The position numbers and the translations under genes are program-made. Shown here in pieces: positions 1 to 8,437 of a DNA stretch of 15,552 nucleotides (its first letter is position 1; each line of letters opens with the position of its first letter). This DNA is from Bacteroidales bacterium (GTDB lineage Bacteria > Bacteroidota > Bacteroidia > Bacteroidales > JAAUTT01): NCBI GenBank assembly GCA_012031335.1, contig JAAUTT010000018.1:1-15552 (forward strand), in the 5' to 3' direction. The notes below the pieces were generated by a model. That model worked only from the letters and a program-made list of their open reading frames with translations, searched no databases and was not told the DNA's origin.

Positions 1-1
1 T

Positions 2-1303
2 GTTTTACAAAAATATTACGAATACGAGGCTTCCCTTCAAAAAATACCACAGGCTGGAAGCTTGTCCGATCCGGAGTTAACAGCAGGCGTTTTTCTGAGC
101 CCTATGGAACTGGTAACAGGCAATCAGGTTGCGGATATCCGGCTTATGCAGATGTTTCCCTGGTTTGGTGTACTTAAAAATGCTAAAGATGAGATGAGCC
201 TGATGGCCAAAGCCAGATACGAATCGTTTCGGGATGAAAAATTTCAGGTATTATTTGATGTTCAAAAGGTTTGGTACGAATTACATAAGATCGGGAATAA
301 CATCAGAATTTCGGAAGAAAATCTGGCAGTGCTCCATACACTTGAAAGACTGACGCTGGTAAGGTATAAAACTGTTTCCACAGTTAACCCTTCTTCAGGA
401 GGTGCCATTAATGCAAGTCCCCAGGCAAACAATCCGGCATCTCCGGCGATGAATAACATGGGTGGTAATCCAGGACCTACTGAAACTACTCAGCCACCGG
501 CCATGCAGGGCAGTTCCATGGGTTCCTCGTCAGGTGTAACCAGTCTGGCCGATTTATACCGCATCCAGGTTGAAATCGGAAATCTCGAAAATAACATTGC
601 CCTGCTTAATAACCAGATAATTACCATAAAGGCAAAGTTTAATGCCTATCTGAACCGACCAGCCAATGCCCCGGTTTTTATTTCGGACACCTTAAAAGCT
701 GATACTGCAGCAATAGTTCAACTTGCAGAAACCGACACTATGTTAACCACCAACCCTATGCTCCGCATGATCGATTATGAGCAGCAATCGCTCGATGCCC
801 GCGAAAGGATGGTGACACGCATGGGCTATCCCATGATAGGGGCCGGAATTAATTATTCCCTCATTAACCGCAATAAGATGTCGGCTTCGGAAATGAACGG
901 CAGAGATATGCTTATGCCCATGGTAACTATTACCCTCCCCATTTACCGGAAAAAATACAAAGCCATGCAAACTGAAACAGCGCTGATGAAGACTGCAAAC
1001 TCACAAGCCTATAAGGCTGTCTCAAATGGATTGCAAACCCAATATTACGAAGCCATTCAGGCTTACCAGGATGCTGAACGACGCATAAAACTCTTTAAGC
1101 ATCAGCGCATGCTCACAAAAAAATCGCTTGATATTATGCTGAAAAGTTTTTCGGCCTCCACAGCAGGGGCAGGACTAACGGACATCCTTTCCATTCAACA
1201 GCAATTGCTGGATTACGAATTTAAACAAATTGAAGCATTGGCAGATTATAATACCTCCATTGCCTGGATCAGGCGTTTAACGGCTAAAACAGATAATCAG
1301 TAA
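2..1303 (+). CDS. CusC/TolC-family outer-membrane efflux channel (5' partial)
   Basis: Outer-membrane channel of a tripartite metal efflux pump. The frame is open to the window edge. The first codons read LQKYYEYEASLQKIPQAGSL, followed by SDPELTAGVF, the usual N-terminal helix of CusC/CzcC-like TolC proteins, so the real start lies upstream and the apparent TTG start at 62 is not it. Two long helical repeats are visible (heptad-rich stretches near nt 240-340 and 540-640, then 960-1290), consistent with the TolC barrel/tunnel fold. A low-complexity Ser/Gly/Pro/Asn/Met segment (about nt 388-546, some 50 residues) interrupts the first helical hairpin just before the conserved segment SLADLYRIQVEIGNLENNI. 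The stop lies 11 bp before the CusB-type gene, so the two are probably cotranscribed. Family assignment is firm; the metal is not shown by this gene. Confidence 0.9.
   Translation, partial: VLQKYYEYEASLQKIPQAGSLSDPELTAGVFLSPMELVTGNQVADIRLMQMFPWFGVLKNAKDEMSLMAKARYESFRDEKFQVLFDVQKVWYELHKIGNNIRISEENLAVLHTLERLTLVRYKTVSTVNPSSGGAINASPQANNPASPAMNNMGGNPGPTETTQPPAMQGSSMGSSSGVTSLADLYRIQVEIGNLENNIALLNNQIITIKAKFNAYLNRPANAPVFISDTLKADTAAIVQLAETDTMLTTNPMLRMIDYEQQSLDARERMVTRMGYPMIGAGINYSLINRNKMSASEMNGRDMLMPMVTITLPIYRKKYKAMQTETALMKTANSQAYKAVSNGLQTQYYEAIQAYQDAERRIKLFKHQRMLTKKSLDIMLKSFSASTAGAGLTDILSIQQQLLDYEFKQIEALADYNTSIAWIRRLTAKTDNQ
388..546 (+). other. Met/Gly/Ser/Pro-rich low-complexity insert within the TolC-type channel
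   Basis: This stretch encodes about 50 residues of Ser, Gly, Asn, Pro and Ala with several Met (for example SPAMNNMGGNPG and PPAMQGSSMGSSSG). It sits between two predicted coiled-coil helices of the channel, before the helix beginning SLADLYRIQ. In TolC folds this helix-helix junction could be the periplasmic tip contacting the adaptor. The Met content could bind Cu(I)/Ag(I), but that is inference. Composition and placement are read directly from the translation. Confidence 0.6.
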
Positions 1304-1314
1304 AAAATAAGATT

Positions 1315-3110
1315 ATGAAAAAGATTTTTTCGAATAGATACCTCAGATACACCCTGTTTGTTATCGTGGGACTGTTTTTAGGATGGTTATTCTTTCATTC
1401 GCCCCACAAAGCAGAAGAGAAGCACGATCATGCATCGGAAACTTCCAAAGCAACCATCTGGACTTGTTCCATGCACCCCAATATAAGAATGGAAAAGCAG
1501 GGAAAGTGCCCCATCTGTGGCATGGATCTTATACCTCTCAGCCAGCATGATACACCTGCCGACCCCGGAGCCATCGTTTTCACTAAGGAGGCTGCCGCAC
1601 TGGCCAATGTGCTTACTTCGGTGGTAACAAAGCAAAAACCAGTAAAGGAAGTAAGACTATATGGGAAAATACAGGCCGACGAACGCCTGCTGCAAAGTCA
1701 GGCAGCACATATACCCGGAAGGATCGAAAAGTTGATGGTTAATTTTACCGGAGAAAGCGTTCGTAAAGGACAAACACTGGCACTCATATATTCTCCTGAA
1801 TTGATTACTGCCCAGCAGGAGCTGCTGGAAGCTGTTAAAACCAAACAATTGCAGCCCGAAATATACGAAGCCGTAAAAGATAAACTCCGGCAGTGGAAAT
1901 TATCCGAATCGCAGATTACTTCGATAGAAAATTCGGGAAATGTGCAAAACGAATTCGAAGTGAAATCGAATACTTCCGGAATTGTCACTGCCCGCAGGGT
2001 AAACAACGGCGACTATGTTACCCGCGGCAACATTCTGTTTGATATTGCCGATCTCTCTAAAGTATGGGCTTTGTTCGATGCCTACGAAAGTGATCTTCCT
2101 TTTTTAAGTAAAGGCAACAAGCTTTCGTTTACGGTACAGGCTATTCCGGGAGAAGAATTTACAGGGAATATCAGCTTTATCGATCCGGTAATCGATCCTC
2201 TTACACGGGTATCAAAAGTCAGGGTCGAGATCAATAATCAATCGGGTAAGTTAAAACCCGAAATGTTTGTTACAGGCACGGTAAGTGCCAACCTTGCCGA
2301 ATACCGCAACGATTTTATTATTCCGCGAACGGCAGTATTGTGGACGGGTAAACGTTCCCTGGTATATGTAAAACAAGCCGACACCGACGAGCCGGTATTC
2401 AGTTTGAGAGAAGTGGAACTTGGCCCCATGCTTGGTAATAGTTATGTGATATTGAAAGGACTGGAAGAAGGAGAAGAAATTGTTACCCAGGGCACTTTCA
2501 GTGTGGATGCCGCTGCCCAGCTGGAAGGGAAACCGAGTATGATGAACCCTGAAGGATTATCTGCATCTTCAGGTATTGATCATGGACACCATGGTAAAGC
2601 AGAAGGAGATGAAACAGAAAACCAGACTAATAATGCATCGCCGGAGAAAATAGTTGTGAACGACAATTTCAAGAAACAACTCAACAAAGTATTTGATCAT
2701 TATTTGATGTTGAAAGATGCATTTGTACAAAGCAAGCCCGGACCGGTACAGGAAAATTCAAAAAAAGTATGAGGAAAGCCATTTCGGAAGTAAATATGAA
2801 TCTGGTTACTGGCAAGGCCCATACAATATGGATGGATTTATCGGATAAACTGACACAGGAACTAAAACGTATGGAATCGGCTCCGGGCATTGAGCAGCAA
2901 CGGAAGGCCTTTGTGGTTTTTAATAATAACTTTTACAAAACCATTAAAACGTTTGGTTTGCAGCAAAGAAAGGTTTATTACCAGTTCTGTCCCATGGCTA
3001 ACAACGACAAGGGAGCATACTGGCTGAGCAAGACCGAGCCAATTGAGAACCCCTACTATGGCGACGAAATGCTTACCTGTGGAGAAAATAAGGAGACTTT
3101 GGAATATTAG
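1315..3110 (+). CDS. CusB-type RND periplasmic adaptor with heavy-metal-binding and DUF3347 modules (frame change at 2760-2766)
   Basis: Membrane fusion protein linking the RND pump to the outer-membrane channel. An N-terminal membrane segment (about residues 11-28) precedes a heavy-metal-binding domain with C51, M53, H54, C65, C68 and M70 (pattern WTCSMHP...CPICGMDL). The barrel-sandwich/lipoyl and beta-barrel regions follow (about 105-400), then a short His cluster (H423, H425, H426). The first frame ends at 2772 just after the start of a DUF3347 module. The module continues in another frame from ATG 2769 to 3110 (113 aa), ending with the typical YYQFCPMANNDKGAYWLS and PYYGDEMLTCGE. Restoring one A in the A7 run at 2760-2766 gives a continuous protein of about 598 aa. 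Alternatives are two overlapping genes (ATGA overlap) or -1 ribosomal slippage. DUF3347 and this metal-binding domain are common in Cu/Ag adaptors. Confidence 0.88.
2760..2772 (+). other. A7 run plus TGA at the CusB/DUF3347 frame junction, candidate slippage or indel site
   Basis: In the upstream frame the codons read TCA AAA AAA GTA TGA. The heptamer A-AAA-AAA followed by G fits the X-XXY-YYZ slippery pattern, and a -1 step here would join the adaptor to its DUF3347 tail directly. The overlapping ATGA (2769-2772) would also permit reinitiation. Because many other runs in this window have apparent one-base errors, a lost A (A8 to A7) is the most likely explanation. Confidence 0.45.
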
Positions 3111-3517
3111 CCTTGAAAGATTAAGGTGATAAACTGATGTACGACTATTGCATAGGCAAACACCGAAAGACGGACATTCCAAAAGGAATAGTATGTTTTC
3201 GATTAAGGACCTATATCCCATTTTTCCGAAAATGGTATCGGGGTCATAACATCTACCTTTACTGTTATCTCCGATTTGCATAACACAAAAATATCAGTAA
3301 ATTAGCCTGGATTAAAGGCGCGTAGCCTAAATAGAATTTTGGATTGATTTTACCGCCTGTATCGTTTTCAATGTACCTTTCTGCGAAAGGGAGAAATAGA
3401 GAAAGCTCATTGAATTATAACCGCCATCTTTCATACAAAAAGAAAGGAAAAATATAATGATAATAACAGTGAACTAAATAAAGCTAAAGCTGATTAGAAC
3501 TATAAATAAGTAAACCC
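3111..3517. other. 407-bp intergenic region between the adaptor and the RND pump gene
   Basis: No credible coding frame on either strand. It holds a near-perfect hairpin at 3215-3238 and a TACCTTTC box at 3374-3381 that resembles the Bacteroidota -7 element TAnnTTTG (7 of 8) without a well-spaced -33 TTTG. The last 80 bases before the pump start are very A-rich, as is usual in front of Bacteroidota genes. The length suggests that the pump may have its own promoter rather than depending only on read-through from the channel/adaptor pair. Confidence 0.5.
3215..3238. other. Intergenic inverted repeat (hairpin) upstream of the RND pump gene
   Basis: CCATTTT (3218-3224) and AAAATGG (3229-3235) are perfect complements around a TCCG loop, extended by two further A-T pairs after one mismatch. 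No T-run follows, so it is not a classic intrinsic terminator. It could be an operator or an RNA hairpin; nothing shows which. Confidence 0.4.
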
Positions 3518-6500
3518 ATGCTTGAAAAAATAATTGCATTTAGTGTTAAGAATAAACTGATAATCATCCTTTTTACCTTATCCGTTGCAATTTTTGGGTT
3601 ATACGCCATATTTAAAATACCCGTTGGAGCTGTCCCCGATATTACCAATAATCAGGTTCAGGTTATTACAACCTCAGGAAACCTGTCGACACAGGAAATT
3701 GAACAGTTCATCACTGCCCCAGTTGAAATGGAGATGGCGAATCTTCCGGGTGTTCAGGAAATCCGATCCGTTTCCAAGTTCGGCATTTCGGTAGTTACCA
3801 TTGTATTTCAGGAAAAGCTGGGCACATACCTCCCCCGCCAGCTCATAGCCGAGAAACTTAAAAATGCCTCGGCGAGTATTCCCGAGGGTTATGGTACCCC
3901 GGAGATGGGGCCAATCACAACCGGGTTGGGCGAAATTTACCAGTACATTGTAGATGTAAAACCCGAATATGCAGGAAAATATTCGCCCATGGAATTAAGA
4001 ACTATCCAGGATTGGATAATAAAGCGGAGATTATCGGGCATAAATGGTGTTGTGGAGATTAACAGCTGGGGAGGATATTTAAAACAATACGAGGTAGCCA
4101 TTAATCCTGCCATCCTTAAAAGTATGGATATAACACTGATGGAGATTTTCGATGCCCTGGAGAATAACAACAGCATTACGGGAGGTTCTTACATCGAAAA
4201 AACCAATCAGAGTTATTTTATACGGGGCGATGGGCAGGTAAGGACCTTGGAAGATATCGAAAATATTGTTGTAAAAAATAATGCCGGTACGCCTGTTTTA
4301 ATGAAAGACATTGCCCGTGTGCAATTTGGCTTTGCAAACCGGTTCGGGGCCATTACCGCCAATGGCAAGGGAGAAACAGTTCTGGGCCAGATCATGATGT
4401 TGAAAAATGCCAATTCCAAGGTGGTTATCAACGAAGTAAAAAGCAGGGTAGCCGAGCTTCAAAATAACCTTCCCGAAGGTGTTTTTATCAATCCCATACT
4501 CGAAAGAAGTGAACTTATTTCGAAAACCACCACTACAGTAGTCGAAAACCTTATACTGGGAGCCATCATAGTAATGCTGACTGTTATTCTTATCCTGGGA
4601 CAAATTCGCCCTGCTCTGGTTATTGCATCCATGATTCCCTTAGCCTTGCTTTTTACGATAGGCATGATGTATATTTTCGGAATTGATGCCAACCTGATGA
4701 GCCTGGGAGCTTTGGACTTCGGAATAATCATCGATGGGGCTGTTATCATCGTCGAATTCATTGCGATAAAAATGAGCGTGCAAAACAGTGAAATGCCAAA
4801 CAGCAGTGCCGAAGAACGAAAAACCCTCATGGACAGGGTTTCTTTTGAAGGAGCCTCTGTGATGATGAAATCAGCTATTTTCGGACAGTTAATTATCCTG
4901 GTAGTTTTTATTCCGATCTTATCCCTAAGCGGCGTTGAAGGTAAAATGTTTCGGCCTATGGCTTTATCATTTTCCTTTGCTATAATGGGTGCTATGATAT
5001 TCGGATTAACCTGGTTGCCGGTTGCTTCCTCCCTTTTCTTAAAACCCGGCAGATCAGAAAAAAAGAACCATCTCGGACAAGTTAATGGATCTTGCTTATA
5101 AATCGTATTATCCGGTAATAAAATGGTCGTGCGGTCATAAACGGCTGGTACTTGGGGCTTCACTTGCTTCACTGGTTATCACCGGCATATTATTTTCCCG
5201 CATGGGAGGAGAGTTTGTTCCCACACTCGATGAAGGCGATTTTGTGATACAACCCGTATTAAAAACGGGTACATCACTTTTCCAAAACGGTAGAAATAAC
5301 CACTAAAATGGAGAATATCCTTATAAAGGAATTTCCTGACGAGGTGGAACAAATTGTTTCCCGTATTGGCGCTGCCGAAGTGCCGACTGACCCAATGTCG
5401 ATGGAAGAAATTGATATGATTATCAAGCTTAGGCCCAAAAATACCTGGACAGCCGCCAACAGCAAAGAGGATCTGGCAGAAAAATTCAAGGAGTCCCTTA
5501 TGGTAATTCCAGGAATAGAATATGAATTTACACAGCCCATCGAAATGCGGTTTAACGAGTTGATAACCGGGGTGAGGTCGGATATTGCCATCAAAATTTT
5601 TGGGGAGGATCTGGAATATATCAACCAGAAAGCTATTGAAGTAAAAAATCTCATTGCAGATGTACCGGGAGCAAGCGATATTATTTTGGAGAAAACATCG
5701 GGACTACCACAGATAAAAGTTAATTACAACCGCAGCAAAATAGCCTATTACGGAGCAGATATCAATAGCCTGAATACCTATTTGTCGGCCGCTTTCGGAG
5801 GCAAAATATCAGGGGTTGTATTTGAAGGTGAGAAACGTTTTGACATGGTTATGCGTTTTGACAATCAAAACCGTACCGATATAGATGATATACTCAGGTT
5901 ACAGGTGCCTGTTGCCAATGGCGGTCAGGTGCCTTTGTCCGAAATAGCTCAGATAGATTATACCGAAGGTCCGGCAAAAATATCGCGCGATAATACGCAC
6001 CGCAGGGTGGTGGTAAGTGTGAATGTCCGCAACCGCGACCTCAAATCGGTTATAGAAGATATACAGCAAAAAATAGATAAGCATATTAAACTCGATCCTG
6101 GCACATATATCGGATATGGCGGTCAGTTCGAGAATTTAAAAAATGCCACCAACAGGTTAATGCTCACGGTTCCTGTTGCCTTACTGCTTATTTTCATATT
6201 TCTGCACTTTGCCTTTAAATCCATTAAAGATGCTATCATGATATTTACCGCTATCCCTTTAGCTGTGGTAGGAGGAGTTCTCTTTCTGTGGATTCGCGGA
6301 ATGCCCTTCAGCGTTTCGGCGGGAATAGGCTTTATTGCGCTGTTTGGCATTGCTGTGCTGAATGGAATTGTATTGATTGAACATTTAAAAGAATTGCAGC
6401 GACAGGGAGTTGATGATATCCGTCAATTAATCCTTACCGGTACCAGGAACCGTTTGCGGCCTGTGATTCTTACGGCAGGAGCGGCCGCAATGGGATTTTT

Positions 6501-6811
6501 ACCAATGGCCATATCAACAGGTGCCGGTGCCGAAGTTCAGCGTCCGCTTGCCACAGTAGTAATTGGCGGACTGGTAACCTCAACCATGCTTACCATGATA
6601 GCACTGCCTTTACTTTTCGAAATTTTCTACAATGTAAAAGGGGTAAAACTTTTTTCCTCTGCGTTTTATTCGTTCCAAAACCCTTGTTATTTTACTTCTT
6701 ATAAATATTTCTTCTATAACACTTACTGGCAGAAATAAAGAACAGAATCGGAAACTGGAGAATGTGACTGCCTTACAAACAACAGGGAAAACACGGCTTC
6801 AAAATCTATAA
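3518..6811 (+). CDS. CusA/CzcA-family heavy-metal efflux RND pump (three homopolymer frame breaks)
   Basis: Inner-membrane proton-driven metal exporter. It starts with the family N-terminus MLEKIIAFSVKNKLIIILF and the IPVGAVPDITNNQVQV segment. TM4 carries DFGIIIDGAVIIVE, giving D400, D406 and E413, the spacing of the Asp-Asp-Glu proton-relay motif of CzcA. E. coli CusA has Ala at the first position. Frame breaks: A7 at 5058-5064 (first frame stops at 5101), T4 at 5278-5281 (middle piece ends 5306), and T6 at 6650-6655 (third piece would end 6738). In each, removing one base restores family sequence, for example SRMGGEFVPTLDEGDF and KTGTSLSKTVEITTKMEN. The repaired protein is about 1,096 aa, slightly longer than usual (about 1,040), because of a C-terminal tail beginning LRFIRSKTLVILLLINIS. 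It is either a functional gene with assembly errors or a decayed one; I favour the former. Confidence 0.88.
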
Positions 6812-6890
6812 AGGAGAATTTAGCAGCAACAATGCATCCCTCCTATCGAACAGCCAGTCAAACTCTAAGGATATTAATTGCTAAAGTATA
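6690..6890 (+). other. Signal-peptide-like tail and possible TolC-domain relic after the RND pump
   Basis: After the last pump helix the repaired frame gives RSKTLVILLLINISSITLTG, a hydrophobic stretch like a signal/linker segment, then about 35 polar residues to TAA 6809-6811. Skipping one base in the A4 run at 6788-6791 opens a further frame reading FKIYKGEFSSNNASLLSNSQ, ending near 6888. In many Bacteroidota, CzcA is fused to a TolC-like domain at this point, and that domain starts with similar GKT...GxF.S text. I infer a possible degraded remnant of such a fusion. The similarity is short and could be chance. Confidence 0.3.
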
Positions 6891-6935
6891 ATACACGCAT
6901 GTCGAAAATTGTCATTGTTCAACAAAGAAAATATC

Positions 6936-8051
6936 ATGAAATTAAATGCCGTCATCCTTATATTGTTATCCGGCCTCATCCACTTTTCGTGTAAAAGCAA
7001 AACGGAAGAAGCTGTTAATAACGAAAATGAATTTGTTGAGATAACCAAAGCACAGTTCCAATCCGAAAATATGCAATTTACAGAGGTTAAAACCACGCTT
7101 TTCGAAGAATCGGTGCATTTTACCGGAAACATTTCGGCAGCGGCCAATGGCATTGCACGAATAGGACTGCCCTTACCAGGGATTATTTCGAAAATACACT
7201 GTAAACCTTCTCAAGTGATTAAAAAAGGAGTGCTTCTGTTCGAAGTGTCGGGCAACGAATTTATTGATATCCAGAAAGATTATGCGGAGTCGAGTGCCAT
7301 TCTCAAAAGGTTGAAAAGTGAGTATGAAAGAATCAGGGAATTGCATAACGAAAACATCAGATCTCAAAAGGAGTATATCTCGGCCGAGAGTGAATTTTTT
7401 GCTGAACGGGCCAAAAACCATGCATTAAGAGTTAAACTCGAAAATGTAGGTGCCGACGTTCGCTTGATAGAAACAGGAACAATTTTCCCATCCTATGTGG
7501 TAGTATCTCCAATCCAGGGTAATGTTTCGGTTATCAATGCCATGCTGGGTCAGTTTATTGAACCCAACCAGTATATTACTGAAATAATCGATGCTGGTAC
7601 TTACCAGTTACAACTTTCGGTATTTGGGAAAGATATCAGTAAAATTTCGGTTGGTCAGCCACTCAATTATTATGTTGATGGAAATAAATCAGAAATATTT
7701 ACGGCAAAAATAAGTTCGAAGGGCAGCAATATAGCGCATGAAACCAAAACAATTACCTGCTATGCCCAGATCAAGGATTCGGATAAAGCCAGGTTAATCA
7801 ACAATCAGTATGCCGAGGGCGATATTATCATTTCGGCCGACACAGCTGTTTCGCTTCCTCTTACAGCTATTATGGAATCGGCCAATGAAACCTATATGCT
7901 GATACTCGAAAAAGAAACAACCGATCGTTATTATTTCAGAAGAACCAAGATTAATACAGGCCGAAAAAACGAAAAACATGTTGAGCTGAAGGACACAATT
8001 GCTCCCACAGCCCGAATAGCCGACGGGGTGTATAATATCCGGACGGAGTAA
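6936..8051 (+). CDS. CzcB-type RND efflux periplasmic adaptor, lipoprotein
   Basis: A second membrane fusion protein, 371 aa from ATG 6936. The upstream in-frame TTG at 6909 is less likely because the ATG directly begins a lipoprotein signal peptide: MKLNAVILILLSGLIHFSC with the lipid-acceptor Cys at residue 19. Next come a beta-barrel strand region (SVHFTGNISA), the first half of a lipoyl/barrel-sandwich domain (GLPLPGIISKIHCKPSQVIK), a helical hairpin (about residues 108-158, DIQKDYAESSAILKRLKSEY), the second lipoyl half (VVSPIQGNVSVINAMLGQFI), and a C-terminal membrane-proximal domain ending ARIADGVYNIR. It has no metal-binding or DUF3347 module, unlike the first adaptor. Bacteroidota adaptors of this type usually follow a CzcA or CzcA-CzcC fusion gene, as here. 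It probably completes or replaces the pump assembly. Confidence 0.88.
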   Translation: MKLNAVILILLSGLIHFSCKSKTEEAVNNENEFVEITKAQFQSENMQFTEVKTTLFEESVHFTGNISAAANGIARIGLPLPGIISKIHCKPSQVIKKGVLLFEVSGNEFIDIQKDYAESSAILKRLKSEYERIRELHNENIRSQKEYISAESEFFAERAKNHALRVKLENVGADVRLIETGTIFPSYVVVSPIQGNVSVINAMLGQFIEPNQYITEIIDAGTYQLQLSVFGKDISKISVGQPLNYYVDGNKSEIFTAKISSKGSNIAHETKTITCYAQIKDSDKARLINNQYAEGDIIISADTAVSLPLTAIMESANETYMLILEKETTDRYYFRRTKINTGRKNEKHVELKDTIAPTARIADGVYNIRTE

Positions 8052-8093
8052 GGAGAAATAAACGAATTAATTCAGTACTTCTGATTTGACCCA

Positions 8094-8101
8094 TACCTTT
8101 G
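8094..8101 (+). promoter_or_regulatory. Perfect TAnnTTTG -7 box (weak candidate promoter)
   Basis: TACCTTTG matches the Bacteroidota sigma-ABfr -7 consensus exactly. No TTTG lies 19-21 bases upstream, and the nearest gene downstream starts more than 300 bases away, so this is weak on its own. Confidence 0.2.
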
Positions 8102-8142
8102 GAAAGATTGCTTCGGTCAATGTAAATGCACCCAAATTACTG

Positions 8143-8172
8143 ATAATTCATAACCCATGCAGGGTTCATTAT
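8143..8172. other. Interrupted dyad downstream of the second adaptor gene
   Basis: AACCC (8152-8156) pairs with GGGTT (8162-8166) around a five-base loop. Outside it ATAAT (8143-8147) pairs with ATTAT (8168-8172) across an asymmetric internal loop. No T-tract follows, so intrinsic termination is doubtful. It may be an operator or a 3' end-stabilising structure of the efflux mRNA. Confidence 0.35.
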
Positions 8173-8217
8173 AACTCATTCCCGGATTTTGTCCGAATTA
8201 TATAACTAATAACCATT

Positions 8218-8256
8218 TTTGTGTAAGCAATCCTACCCTACCATACCTTACCTTTG
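8218..8256 (+). promoter_or_regulatory. Candidate promoter: TTTG plus perfect -7 box TACCTTTG
   Basis: TACCTTTG at 8249-8256 matches TAnnTTTG exactly. A TTTG occurs at 8218-8221, but the 27-base spacer is longer than the usual 19-21. It could drive the cluster that starts at 8438, leaving a 5' leader of about 175 bases. The box is the end of a TACCN micro-repeat, so the match may be partly fortuitous. Confidence 0.3.
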
Positions 8257-8437
8257 GTTCCATATCTATAAAAGCATTTGAGTAAATTACAGCGTTTGGC
8301 TCAGGAAAACATTCATCAAACCGCATCTGTTGAACTCAAAATTTTATCTGAAATTCTGCACTTCCTCTTTTAAGCTGATTCCCTGAATAGCTGATAGTTT
8401 TATCATTTTTCACTTTAAATAAATTATAATTAAGCCT

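Larger units (their letters stand above)
8052..8437. other. 386-bp intergenic region separating the metal-efflux locus from the envelope/glycan cluster
   Basis: No convincing gene. It contains a dyad at 8143-8172, two exact TAnnTTTG boxes (8094-8101 and 8249-8256), a four-copy TACCN micro-repeat at 8234-8253, and an A/T-rich leader before ATG 8438. A 31-codon TTG-initiated frame at 8278-8373 is open but too short to support. This is the natural boundary between two transcription units and the best place for the promoter of the downstream cluster. Confidence 0.55.

Noticed and set aside
2862..3281. Reverse-strand open frame of 139 codons over the DUF3347 tail and intergenic DNA
   Set aside because: It overlaps conserved DUF3347 coding sequence on the other strand, has no recognisable domain, and lacks a promoter or ribosome site.
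4459..5172. Long reverse-strand open frame (237 codons) inside the RND pump gene
   Set aside because: It is antisense to a well-supported pump gene, its translation has no family features, and its composition follows from codon bias of the + strand.
5085..5306. Separate 73-aa gene between two pump fragments
   Set aside because: Its sequence is the continuous middle of the pump, ending only because of an extra T at 5278-5281.
8278..8373. 31-codon TTG-initiated frame in the 8052-8437 gap, predicted helical
   Set aside because: Too short, non-ATG start, no ribosome site and no recognisable family; an open stretch of this length is expected by chance in A/T-rich DNA.
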